DNA of 64,000 nucleotides from NCBI RefSeq assembly GCF_900496995.4, contig NC_044030.1:76300017-76364016 (forward strand), in the 5' to 3' direction. The DNA is from Aquila chrysaetos chrysaetos. Its lineage: Eukaryota; Chordata; Aves; Accipitriformes; Accipitridae. Numbering within the stretch: the stretch's first letter is position 1; every line of letters starts with the position of its first letter. The notes below the pieces were generated by a model. The model was not told the DNA's origin. It did no database searches and worked only from the letters and a program-made list of their open reading frames with translations. Position numbers and translations under genes: made by a program. This document shows positions 1-13,400 of the stretch, piece by piece.

Positions 1-1422
1 CAGAAAGTGGGATGACACCAGGCAGGAGCTTGCTAAGGGAGGCTGGGCAGTCCAGCCAGACAGCTTTGGTACACTCAAAGGAAAAGGCAGCAGATCCCTT
101 TTATCTATGCTAAAGCCAAGCATCAGACACGGTCATTTTTTCCCCATGTGGCTCTGGAGGTAAGCCCAAGTGCTGTTAGGGAGCAAGAGTCAGCAGAGGG
201 GTGGTGTGAAGCAGCCATTCCTGGCAGAAGGTTTCAGGGCACAGTTTCTTCAGGACTGGGGTCACAGGCTTTTCTTACTTTGTATTTCATTATTGACCTG
301 TGCATGCAGAGTGCGTTAATGAGGTTACGATCAGGAGTGCTGCTAGCCAGGCAAGGAATCAAAATGCAGGGAAAAAAACCTCAATGGTCATAGTAACAGA
401 AGAGGGAAGTTCACCAGTCCCATCTCCAGTGAGCTCAACGCTCATGAGACAGCAGACAAGGGTGCCACCTTCAGGAAAAAAAGTCCGAGGCTATGGAAAG
501 GCAAGCAAGATTTTTGGACTGCACTGGGTTTACTGTTTGCCCCTAAAAGGGAAGTTTGGGTATTACTGCATGAGGTCTGGGCCACATCCTGCCAGGAGCC
601 CCAGGCACAGCCACAGTCCCCACAGTATAGGGAACCACAGTGGGATAAATGCAGGAGGGCACAACCAAGCACCCATTTAATGTTAAATTCCACAGCGTTG
701 AGCACAAGCTGCTCCCAGGAAAGGTCACTTTAAGCTCCCCTCTGATATCAACAGAGGGCAAAATGGTCCATCACCCTCACACAGCTGAGTTATTCCTTCC
801 TCCAGTCACCCAAAGCATTTGCCCATCCATCACCACCACAGACAGCTTTGGTCTAACAACTGTCTATGGGTTGTAAATAATCCATACAATGGCTCTCCAA
901 CTTGCCAGCTCTGTTCCAGGTATTGCACCACCAGCAGCTGCTCTTACCATCCCATCAGGCAAGAGGAGTCTTCAGCCAATTGTTCCCTTGCAACTGAAGA
1001 GCAACAGACTTTAGGGCCCCAAATAAGCCTTTGTTCCCTCAGATACTCATTTAGGACTTTAAACTCAGCAGAAAATAACATGTGGAAAGTTTCATACAAT
1101 TTTTTCTTCCATTTTTAAACAAATAGCACCTTGCCAAGAGCAAACCCCAGCGGGACCTTCCTCCAAGTGTGCCAGAGCTGACTGCAGTTACGCACCCCTG
1201 CTGGATAGCCTCTCCATGAGCAGATTTTGGTTTAAGGTGGGTTGCACCAATGTGCATCCAACAGCCTCCACCCGAGCACGCACTGCTGCGGAGGAGCGGG
1301 CTGGAGCCCCCCACACCAGTCCCTAACATGTAACCCATACCACATGCCAGCCCCGCTGCTGCTCTCCTCCTGCTGCAGGTCCCATCTCACCGCAACCCAC
1401 ACCAGGCTGCCCCTTCTCTTAC
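1..1422. other. GBA2 intron sequence at left edge, no exon seen
   Basis: This lies downstream of the last visible GBA2 exon. Neither strand carries the next expected GBA2 block (the segment around SSVQSDEVW in mammals), and no repeat or RNA gene was recognised. It is best read as GBA2 intron. Confidence 0.6.
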
Positions 1423-4400
1423 CTCAAACTCCCCTTGGTCCAGACCACAAGCCCCAAGAAACCACTGCCCAGCACACTGGTCTGACATGATGCTGCTGGA
1501 GGTGTCACTCCCACTGCTGTCATAGTTGTAGTATTTGCCTGGAAAATGCAGGAAACAGTTTAAAATTGATGGTTTAGGACCCCAGCTCCTGTGTGCTGTC
1601 CCTACACTCCTCCCTGCAAGGCAGGAGCACAGCAGCTTTTTCCAGAAGGTTGTCTTCTTCCTTTCCCAAACCATCATACCCTTTCTGTTCCCTCCCTGGT
1701 ACCTGCTCTTTCCCCTCCACTTGGAGGGACAGCTTCTTCCCTCCTTCCCCTATCCCCTCCAAGGCTCTACGACTCAAGAAGGAGCCATCCCCTTCCCAAG
1801 GGACACATGGCCAGCCGAGCGTGGTTCCCCACCAGCAAGCACCCACCATTCCAGAGCATCCTCTCAAATGCCTCCTTGCCCTTGCTCAGGATGTCCGTGT
1901 ATTTCTGCTGGATCTCAGCATCCCCGAGCACCTCTGCCATCTTGCACATCACGCAGACAGCTGCCAGCCACAGCCCGCCGCAGTAGGCGCTGCCAGAGCC
2001 AAAGGAGAGAAGCATCAGCAACGTGGGACACCCCATGGGTTGCACAGAGCTCCCACAACAGATGGGGACCACAGTCCCAGCTCTGAGCTACCTTCCCACC
2101 CCACAACCCCCATCTCCAAGCCCCACCTGCCTCTCTTGCTCACCTGGCTCCATTTACCACCCACGCATCATATGTCTGGTCCGCAAAGCCACCATTTTCG
2201 ATGAGCCCATCATTATCCATATCAAACTTCAGCTCCGACTCCATCACAGCCTGCGAGAGAGGCAGGAGATGGTCACGCAGCCCCCGCACGCCGGCAGCCC
2301 CTCATGCTCTGCTCAGGAGCGTCCATCCTCTTGGGATGTCGCATGACTCCCAAGTGGGGAAGGAGGATGTGCCGTGGTCTGATCTCCTCCCAGTACCTGG
2401 CAGACTGGCCACATGTCCCGCAAGTATAGGGAGTCGCGTGTCAGGTAGTAGTCCCGGTACACCTGCAGCACAAACTTCAGGTTGAGGTCCTTCCAGTCGG
2501 CTGTGTCATGCATCAGGTAGGCATTGACACGCTGCCACGGCTCGTCACCTAAGCAAGGACAGAGCGGATGCAGCAGGGCAGCAAGCAACAAACGTTTTCT
2601 CTCCTACCCAGGAGCAAGGTCCCAAGGGTGCTGTGATCAAACTGCACTAAAATAACAAGTTGCACCCTGTGCCATCTCTAGTGAAAGCAGCCTTCCTGCT
2701 GCTGCTCAGCTTCCCTCTGTCTCCCTTGTGCAAGCTTCATGCAGTGTGGTCCTCATCACCACCCCAAACCATCCAAGCTTCTCATTCCCAGAAAATAAAC
2801 AGTGTATTCCATGCATCATACCTCTTTCCCACAGCTTGGGAGTTAACTACCTTGAGAAAGTTATGTGAGCAGACCTGCACCCCCTCTGCCTGCCCAGATC
2901 ACTTCACCTGGGTCCCCAATGTCATGCGGCACCACATTCTTCAGCTTCACCTGGGCTGTCTGACCACACATCAGGTACTGCCGTGGCTGGACATCCTCGT
3001 TCACCACTGTGACAGCTGGAGAGGACACAGAGCAAGAGGCATTAGAAAGGCAGCAGGCACTGCAGCAGCAAGCTCCAAGCACAGGCACAGGCAGGGCCAC
3101 CAGCACACCAGGCTGCCCTTTGGGGCTCCGGCTGCAAGATCACAGCCCTCTGCAAAGGGGGATGCTCCCAGACTCCCCTCAGCAGGGGACATGCAACTGT
3201 CACCACCCCCTTAAGCAAGGTGGTGACAGCACCCAGGGCTGGGAGGGAACCCCAGTGGGCTCAGCCCTCCCACAGCCCAGCAAAGGGCTGTGCTCCACCA
3301 CTGGCCAGGTCGAGCAGCCTCCAAGCCCGCCCAAAGCATCAGGGTCTGCAAACAGCTCCACGCTTCTCCTCTGCAAGGAGCACAGTGAGATGGTAAGACC
3401 AGGGACTTCCCCAGGGCAGGCAGAGCCAGCCGTGCACCCCAAGTGTGGCAAGAAGGCATCCCAGTGCTGGGCAGAGAGATGCTGAGAGGCAGCTATGTCG
3501 GGGGTTTGCAAGTCCTGGGCCCAGCAGAGGAGCTGGAGGGGGATGCTGGCTCCATGGCACAGATTTCTATGGCAGATGCTGTCCCAGATCCTCTGTCTCT
3601 TCCCTAGGTGAAGACAGCAGCAGGCATCAAGCCAGGGTCTCCTGGGTCACTCACCAATGTCATACTGCAGGCTAATCTGCAGCTTGGGCCACAGCATGAC
3701 GAGAGCAAAGGAGGCATAGAAGTGGACATCGTAGGTGTTGTACATCCGGTACTCCTGGCCTGGAAGGACCGGGGAGACAGTGAGGGATGGGAGACCTGCC
3801 ACAGGGAAGGGAAAGTAGGGGCAGGTCCTCCCTCCCACACAGCCCAGGAGGGTGGGCTCTTTGCTGGCACAGGCAAGGGCTCCCTTTAGAAGTGGTTTTT
3901 ATTCTCTACGTATAGCACCCAGGAGTCTGAAGAAGGTCTCGTGACATATCCTACAGGGCTTGGTCCTGCAAGGGGTTTTCCTGGGAACAGTGCTGCTCCC
4001 TAGTCATCAGGGTGTGAAAAACATCCCCATGGCAGGTTAAAACCACCTGGTGACAGCAATGGGAAGGGGTTGAGTTGGGACCATCCATCACGTCCCTGCA
4101 AGTTACCTTCTAAATAAGCAAACCTTCCATACTCCCGCAGGACAGGGAGGAGGTGGGAGAGGCCAGCCCCCGCTGGCCCCTGCAGGTCCTCGGCATGGCA
4201 GTCCGGGGGCAGCTCCACCCAGATGGTCCCCCCATCCGTCACAAAGTACAGCTCATTGAAGAGGGCCGACTTGTACCAGGAAGGCAGCTGGCTGTGGGCA
4301 AGAGGGAAACTCAACCCCTGTGGCCCAGGTGGTGATGCTCCTGCTCTGACCAGCCCCAGGAGGCCACTGGGAAGGTGCTCCCACCCCTACCCTACCTGTT

Positions 4401-7400
4401 CTCCAGGATAGGCTTCTGCCACGCTTCAATCTTCCTCTCCCACTCCTCATAGTGCGTCAGGGCATGATGCGACAGGGCAGGAGCAGCATCACCTCCGCTG
4501 CCAAAAAAACGGGTGTACCGCCTGCCGAGCAGGGGTTTGGTGAGTATGCCGTGGGCTCAGCCTGGGAAGCCCACTCGGCCGTGGGAGAGGGGCTGGATTA
4601 TAGCGAACACCAGAATAATAACGCGACTGCTAGTGCAGAGGCGTTGAGGAGCAGGGGCTGGGGAGAGGGTCCCCTCCATGATCTGGCAGGGCCACGGCCG
4701 CAGGGAGCGGGTGGCACAAGGCTCCCCAGGCAGTACTAAAGCCTGGAGGCAGGGAAAAGGGGGCTTCGGGGACATGAGCCAAGACCCACTGGAGACGAGC
4801 CACCCACCTAAGGTGCAGCTTCTCCTTGGAGCCAAAGTAAACACGGGGCATGTCCCAAGCCAGGGCCAGCTCCAGCGTCCTGTGCCCCCGGGCAGGCACC
4901 CTGCAGCTGGCACACACCGCTGCTGCCGTCACCTCCCCCTTCTCCGTCAGGCTGCTTTTACCTGCCAGGGGAAAAAAAAAAATACTCACAAGTGACCAAG
5001 GAAGCCCTATGGGGGGGGGGTGGTAACTGATGCTCCCATGCACTCCAAGACGGACAAGACTATTCAGGCATGCCTCAGCCTCCTTGCAACCTGGAGGGTA
5101 CATGCCCAGAGTTTTAAGGGATGACATTACCGCACATGAGTAACTGCTTTTTGCAAGCAGGAAAAAATACCTGCCGTGGGTGGAGGGGTTAAAAAAGTAA
5201 GTCATCAAAGCAGAGGAAGAAATCAGGCAGGAAAAGCCACCAGGCACGAGTGGAAGGGACAGGGCATCCCATGACTCTCTAACTGCGTTGCACTCAGACA
5301 CTGTGAGTTTCTAGTGACAGTCATCGTCTCCAGCTTTTTGCAGGGTGCTTGAACTGTGCCCATATTTAAGAAAAGCCCGGAGGCAGCTGGATAATTATAT
5401 GCTGGTTCTGACATGTGTTCCACGTAAACTCATTAAAGCAACAATTTTAACAGAAGCACAGATCCTGACTATGATAATGCCTGGCATACATGAAGGAAAA
5501 CCACATCCCAATAGCCCAGTGAGCTCTTGAGTGCATCTAGACAGGAAACTTGGTTTTCTGGAAATATTTATGTAAACACTTTATTTACATAATTAAGCTT
5601 CAAGAAATCTTGCAAAGGCCCACTGCCAGCATCACTAGTTTGTCAGCATCATCCTTGTTCAAAAGCTGGCAGAGACATGATGCAAATGCTCACTTTTTAT
5701 CAGATTAAGAGATAAGCAGCAAGGGCTGGGAGACACCATGCTGCTTCAAGGCTTCTGCCAAGGTAGTGAGCAGACAACTGAGGATGATGTAGAAGTATCA
5801 AGGGAACACCACTGACCTTCAGGGAACTGATATAGTAACAAGAGGACAGCAAGTGACGGCAGCACCAAACCCAAGGACTGGTAAACACCCGCTAGAACAA
5901 ATCTGATGGCACCAGCTCACAGATCTGGCAATGGGAACTTGGGGAATGTGGCTGGCTATCACCCTGACTACTCAGCAGAAATCTCAGCTCAGTGTGCAAC
6001 AGACTAAAAAGATAGTGGCATGTGCAATTAACATAGCTGAGAACAGCCCCAAAGTGGTATGAACAGCTTTTGGAGAACCACAACAATGACAGAGTGACTA
6101 GCAATGAGAAATTTGGATACAGCCTAAAGCTGGGAACAAGCCACAGCACCACCAAGAGCTTTTTGCTATGGCACCGAGGTGGCCAGAGGCAGGGAAATCC
6201 ACTCTTGCTTGGGTGCCCTGTGCTCCACAACCAGCGTGGCCACCCATTCCTCCTGCTCCCCTCCTCCCATCCCATGGAGGATGGAGGCACTCACCAGCGG
6301 GGGAATCCAGCCTGCCGTCCTGCAGGAGGTCCTGCCACACCTCTCTACCCGATCCGGTGGGATTGAATGCCGTGAGGTGGGTAACTCCTGTGCCAGCCTG
6401 GGGAAGAGAAGAGCCTCATCAGGGGCTGGTAGTTTTGAGGGGCAGATGCAGGCCCCCTGCCCCCAACAACTCTGGAACCCCACACTCACTCCCCACGTGC
6501 TGCCCAGCAATGCTAACTCCAAACCTACTCACCTGCTGTCCTGCAAGCTTTACCCATAGCTCCTCTCCTGGCACCCACCCCCAAAGAGGATGCCCTCAGG
6601 GAATTCATGTCCCCACTCCTGCTCCAGCAGTCAGGCAAGCGCTGAGGACCGGTACTGACCCCAACCCATTGTACACTAGCTGCCTGGAAGCAGCTCCCCC
6701 ACATTCAGCAGGGCTGTACAAGCCCACCAGCAAGAGCCACACCACCAGTGCCAGCCCTTTACCTTCTCTCTGGCGGAGATGGCGAGGGTGAAGGGGTTCA
6801 CGCGTGTGCAGTGGTGCAGCAGGACTCCAGCAACCCGCTCGCCGTCCTTCTCAAAGGCGAAGGGCTCATTCCAGTGCCCTCCGCTCCTGTCCTCCTTCGT
6901 TCCCGTGCCATTCTGCAGGCTGAACATGATGGAGACATCCACATCTTCATCCTTCCCATTCTCCACCTCCCAGATGAACACTCCTACCGGTAGGCTGGAG
7001 TCCTGGCAGAGACAGACAACACTGCCTATAGGGCGGGTGCTCCATGGTTAGCCATCAGAGCATCATTTCTCCCGCTGCTGGGAAGACCATGTGGGATGCA
7101 GCAGGAGCAAGAGTACCAGGAACAATCGGTCTCACAGTCCACTGGCAAGCTGGGGAGCAGCAGCAGGAGCAGAAGAATTTGGGGGCCAGGCACTACAATA
7201 TTCAGATCACAAGCCCTGGGCTAGCAAACCCCACATTGGTTTGTGGGGCTGTGTGCCCAGAGAATTTGTGGATGTCCCCTCCCTGGAAGTGTTCAAGGCC
7301 AGGCTGGATGGGGCTTTGAGCAACCTGGTCTAGCGGAAGGTGTCCCTGCCCACGGCAGTGGGGTTGGAACTAGATGATCTTTAAGCTCCCTTCCAACCCA

Positions 7401-10400
7401 AACCATTCTATGATCATTCTATGATAATGCACAGATGGAAAGCAGCGTTTAAGGCTCCGATGGGTGTCTCACCACCCTTCTGCTCAACAGGTTGATACAG
7501 GCTCACGTGCTTTGCTGGGGTAAGAGGAAGGTCAGGTGTGTCAGCAGCACAGCCTGCCGCCTTCGCCTGGGGCTGGGAGCAAGCAGGAGCAGCAAGGCAT
7601 CCCTTGCTGCCATCCCGAGCTTCCGCATTGCTGTGGGGGTTCCTCCTGCCTGGGAGCATCACTGAGTGGAGACATGTTGGAAATGTTGGGAAAGCCCAGC
7701 TGGGGAAGCCCAGCTAGTAAGCAGCTCTTCCCCTGGGGATGGCAGGCAAAAGCCAGCTATAACACTCTCAGGAACACACAGCCGACAAACCAACCCACAA
7801 GTACAGGCTGAGAGCTCCCCAAAACTTTACCACCGGATGCTCCGGGCAGTAAGGCCACAGCTCTGGACCTGCCATTCCGGGTGGACGGGAGCTGGGATGG
7901 TCACAGGACAAAACCAAAGGCAGGAAACAAGCAGTACAAAGAGTCAAAGCACAGGTCAGAGGGGAAAGGAGCAGCTGCCAGAGATAAGCACAGGAAAAAA
8001 GGGATAACTCTTCCAGCACCAGCTGTCCCAGGAGGGGCAAAGCCTGCCAGGGTCCCACTGCTACGCAGCCGGCAGCTGGCACTAGGGACAGGGTCTTGGG
8101 ACAGAAGAGACCAGGCTGGGAAAGAACATTAACAAGGTGGCAAGCCTGGTTGTCTTCAGGCAATGCTGAGCTGGGCAGGAGGGACAAGGAACTCCTCTAC
8201 TGCAGCATCCCAGGACGAACGGGCAATGCTCAGGGATCAACAACTCACCAGCGCCAAGCTTCTGCTATCAAAACGGGACACACTGAGCATCACACAGTAC
8301 AGCCCTGTCTCTCCTGTGCCAGTGTGACTCCCATCTACAAGAAGGGTCGGAGGGAGGATCCGGGGAACTACAGGCCTGTCAGCCTGACCTCGGTACCAGG
8401 GAAGATTATGGAACGGTTTGTCTTGAGAGCACTCACGTGGCAAGTCCAGGATAAGAAGGGGGTCAGGCCCAGTCAGCATGGGTTTACGAAAGGCAGGTCC
8501 TGCTTGACCAACCTGATCTCCTTCTATGACCAGGTGACCCACCTAGTGGATGAGGGAAAGGCTGTGGGTGTTATCTTCCTTGACTTCAGCAAGGGCTTTG
8601 ACACTGTCTCTCCCGGCATACTCCTTGAGAAGCTGGCGGCTCATGGCTTGGACAAGCGTACTCTTCGCTGGGTGAAAAACTGGCTGGATGGACGAGCTCA
8701 GAGGGTTGTGGTGAATGGAGTTAAATCCAGTTGGCGGCCGGTCACAAGTGGTGTTCCCCAGGGCTCGGTGTTGGGCCCCATTCTGTTTAATGTCTTCATC
8801 AATGATTTGGACGAGGGGATCGAGTGCACCCTCAGTAAGTTCACAGACGACACCAAGTTGAGCAGGAGGGTTGATCTGCTCGAGGGTAGGGAGGCTCTAC
8901 AGAGGGATCTGGACAGGCTGGATCGATGGGCCGAGGCCAATTGTATGAGGTTCAACAAGGCCAAGTGCCGGGTCCTGCCCTTGGGTCACAGCAACCCCAC
9001 GCAGCGCTACGGGCTTGGGGAAGAGTGGCTGGAAAGCTGCCCGGCAGAGAAAGACCTGGGGGTGCTGGTCGACAGCCAGCTGGATATGAGCCAGCAGTGT
9101 GCCCAGGTGGCCAAGAAGGCCAACGGCATCCTGGCCCGTATCAGAAATAGTGTGGCCGGCAGGAGCAGGGAGGTGGTTGTTCCCCTGTACTCGGCACTGG
9201 TGAGGCCGCACCTCGAGTCCTGTGTTCAGTTTTGGGACCCTCACTACGGGAAAGCCATGGAGGTGCTGGAGCGTGTCCAGAGAAGGGCAACCAAGCTGGT
9301 GAGGGGCCTGGAGCACAGGTCTTGTGAGGAGCGGCTGAGGGAGCTGGGGCTGTTTAGTCTGGAGAAGAGGAGGCTGAGGGGAGACCTTATCGCTCTCTAA
9401 AACTACCTGAAAGGAGGTTGTACTGAGGTGGGTGCTGGTCTCTGCTGTCAAGTAACTAGTGATAGGACAAGAGGAAATGGCCTCAAGTTGAGGCAAGGGA
9501 GATTTAGGTTAGATGTTAGGAAAAATTTCTTTCCTGAGAGGGTTGTCAGACATTGGAATGGGCTACCCAGGGAAGTGGTTGAGTCACCATCCCTAGAGAT
9601 ATTAAAAAAACGAGTGGACAGGGTACTTCAGGACATGGTTTAGTGGGCATGGCTGATGGTTGGACTCAATGATCTTGAAGGTCTTTTCCAACCTAAATGA
9701 TTCTAAGATTCTATGGATCCTTTCCCCTTCTGTATTGGGTTTGCGTGGCAAGGTTTTGGTATCGGGGGGGCTAGAGGGGTGGCTTCTGTGAGAAGCTGCT
9801 GGAAGCTTCCCCCGTGCCCGACAGAGCCAGTGCCAGCCGGCTCCAAGACGGACCCGCTGCCGGCCAAGGCCGAGCCCATCAGCAATAGTGGTAGTGCCTC
9901 TGTGATAACAGATTTAAGAAGCAAAAAAAAGTTGCGGGACAGACAGAAACAGCAGCCGGAGAAAGGAGTGAGAACATGTAAGAGAAACAACCCTGCAGAC
10001 CCCCAGGTCAGTGCAGAAGGAGGGGAGGAGATGCTCCAGGTGCCGGAGCAGAGATTCCCCTGCAGCCCGTGGGGAAGACCATGGTGAGGCAGGCTGTCCC
10101 CCTGCAGCCCAGGGCAGTCCACGGTGGAGCAGATCTCCACCTGCAGCCCGTGGAGGACCCCACGCTGGAGGAGGAGGATGTAACCTAAGGAGGCTGTGAC
10201 CCTGTGGGAAGCCCACACTGGAGCAGGCTCCTGGCAGGACCTGCAGGTCTGTGGAGAGAGGAGCCCACGGAGCAGGTTTTCTGGCAGAACTTGTGACCCC
10301 ATGGAGGACCCACACTGGAGCAGTGTGCTCCTAAAGGACTGCACGCCATGGAAGGGACCCATGGTGGAGCAGTTCGTGAAGAACTGCAACCTGGGGGAAG

Positions 10401-13400
10401 GACCCGTGCTGGAGAAGTTCGTGGAGAACTGTCTCCCATGGGAGGGACCCCACGCTGGAGCAGTGGAAGAGTGTGAGGAGTCCTGCCCCTGAGGAGGATG
10501 AAGTGGCAGAAATAACGTGGAATGAACTGACTGTAAAGCCAGTTCCCCATCCCCCTGCGCTGTTGGTGGGGGGTAGGTAGAGAATCCGGGAGTGAAGTTG
10601 TGCCCAGGAAGAAGGGAGGGGTGGAGGGAAGGTGTTCCGAGATTTGGTTTTATTTCTCATTACCCTACTCTGGTTGATTGGCAATAAATTAATTTTCCCC
10701 AAGTTGAGTCTGTTTTGCCCATGACAGCAATTGGTGAGTGATGTCTCTTGTCTTTATCTCAACCCACGAGCCCTTTGTTATATTTTCTCTCCCCTGTCCA
10801 GCTGAGGAGGGGGAGTGATAGAACGGCTTTGGTGGGCACCTGGTGTCCAGCCGGGGTCAACCCACCACACCCTCCCGTGCAGGCAGCTCTGCCACATCCC
10901 TGCTCCATACGAGCCGTGCTGCCGCAGCACGGTGTGGCCCAGTGCTCCCATGGGACAGGCTGCAACCAGCGCGGAGCCGTCACCTCCTTACCTTATAGTC
11001 ATGGGGGATGACGGGAGAGACCTGGCGGCAAGTAAGCACCACGTTTTGCCCCGGGAGCTCGTAGACCATCCAGGCACGGGGGTACAGGGCATGGTAGAAG
11101 GCGTAGTGGCCACAGTAGCCCCAGTTCCAGCCCTGCAGAGTGCTGGGTCTCTCCACGGACAAGACCTGCTGGTAAACCGTCTGCCCCTTGCAACGCAGGC
11201 ACACCGTGAACTGTGGAGGAGAGGAGCACATGGAGGGGATGAGATGAGCCCGAGAGCAGATGCCTCAACTGCTGAGGCTGCTGCAGCGCTGCTCGCAACC
11301 CCTCGCAGACCCTGCCGCACCTACCTGGTTGGCGATAACTGTTTCGTAGTGATAAATGCCAGGGTTCAGCTGCCAGCGGCAGAACTCGCCCCGCCAGCCA
11401 CGGGTGATGGTGCCTCCCCCAATCCCGCCCAGCGGGCACCCTGGCAAAGACACCAGAAATTAGCATCCTTGTTCCTCCCCATGATGGGATCTCACCCAAG
11501 GACCCCCTGTAAAGGGAACTAGGCCTTAAGCCTCATTGTTTCTAAGACTATTCATATCAGACACATAACTAATGATTAGAGATTGTTTTAGATGTGATTA
11601 ATAGAATGCAGGTGCTTATAAAACAATACGCGTAACCTGCTTATTTGCCCCTTCTATAGCCCTCACCATGGCTGGCTTACAACCCAGTCAAGCTCAATCA
11701 ACACAAGAAGGACCATACATCTTAGATCTAAGACATAAGAATAGATAAGAGTGATTAACTTTAGAGTAAGATGAATTAATAAAACAACCTGAGTGATTTT
11801 CAGAAATTCAAAGGTGATCTTTGATGTGTAAGAGGATAAGTCACTGCGGTGACCAGAGACCTTCTGCCTATGACCACTAACTTCAGAAGAATTGGGACAC
11901 GAGAATTGGTGAGATAAGATGATGATGAATGATAACAACATGGGAACCGAGATCAACTGGAAAATTACAAAGACTTTGGACTGGGATAATAGGTGGTAAA
12001 AGGTATATAAGACTGAGAAATTTTGGAAGGTTGCTATTCACTGTGGTGGTGGCCCAACTCTGAGTTGTTACTAAAGCAAACCTAGAGAAACCCATGACTA
12101 AAATTCTTTAACAGAACTGGCGACCCAGATGGGACTCTAGGACACAAGAGAGAAAGAGAGCAACTGGATATTTCTCTGGACAAACCCGTTACCAACACTC
12201 AATTGCCAGCAGAAATAATCAGGTGAGTTCACCTAAGAGACTTGGGCATGGGTAATTCCAGATAAAAATATCCTAGGAAACTCTTGTGTTTAAACTTGCA
12301 AAAAAATAAGAAAGATGGGGTCAGCACCCAGCGTTGAAAGGGGGACGCCCCTTGCTGTGGTTTTAGAAAACTGGAAGAAGATACTCTTGGCACAGATGTT
12401 GCAAAAAAGGAAATTGATAATATTGTGCCAAGAGGAATGGCCGTTCCTGACGAGAAATAGAGGAGGAGGGCCAATGGACAAACAGCCTTCTAAGGGAACA
12501 TTTAAACCCCATAAGCAGAAGTTTTTGAGAATGATTTTGGAAGATTCCAGAAGCCAAGATATTGATTACTAGTATATTTGGTATAATTGGGCACAACAAA
12601 GGAGGAAAACTCCCTTGTTGAAAATGAGGAAAAGTATACCTCCCTCAGCCCCTGAGGCTGAGGAAACTGAGCTTTTCTCTAAGGGTGTTGGCACGTACCC
12701 AATGCGTTTGGACTACATCCCAAACCCAAGAGCCGGTCCGGGTGCACCTGCTGAAGTTCCTGCAGTAACTGCAGTAATGAGGCATGAACCTTGGAAACAA
12801 GGTGATTTAGTAGCTTGGCAGTTGAAGATGCCTCGGCTGCGTGATGATGCTGAAAAATGTACTTAATTGTTACTGGGAATTGTCACTGATTATACCGCTA
12901 ATTGGAGTGATAGGAGGACTCTGCTGCAAGAATTATTTCAGGCAGAGGAAAGAGAAAAGATTTTTCAAAAGGATAGAGAAATTGCTCAGAGAGGTCAGGG
13001 GTTAAACCCATGGCCTGAACAAGATCCGGAATGTAATCTCACAACCACGGAAGGAACTAGGGCTCACCGAGCTGCCATTCAACAATTAATAGAAGCAGTT
13101 TGCCAAGCTGGTGAAAGAGTAACTAACTGGACAAAGGTTTTAGAAAGTAGGCAGAGACCTGATGAACATCCAAGTGACTACTGGGGACAATTAAAGGCAA
13201 CTTTATCAAAATATGGGGGTATGACCCGTGACAATTTCCAGGAGCCTTTAGCTATCAGTGTTTTTGTAGATCAGTCTGCTCCAGACATAAGTAAATATTT
13301 TAAGAAACATATACCAGGTTGGCAGGGTGAGACATTAGCTAAAATTCTAAGTATTGTTGCCTTTGTTTTCGATGGTAGAGCTCAAGAAACACAAAAACAG

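Noticed and set aside
9428-9643. Separate 71-codon gene after the CR1 ORF
   Set aside because: It is the C-terminal end of the same CR1 ORF2 displaced by a stop and frame change, not a host gene.
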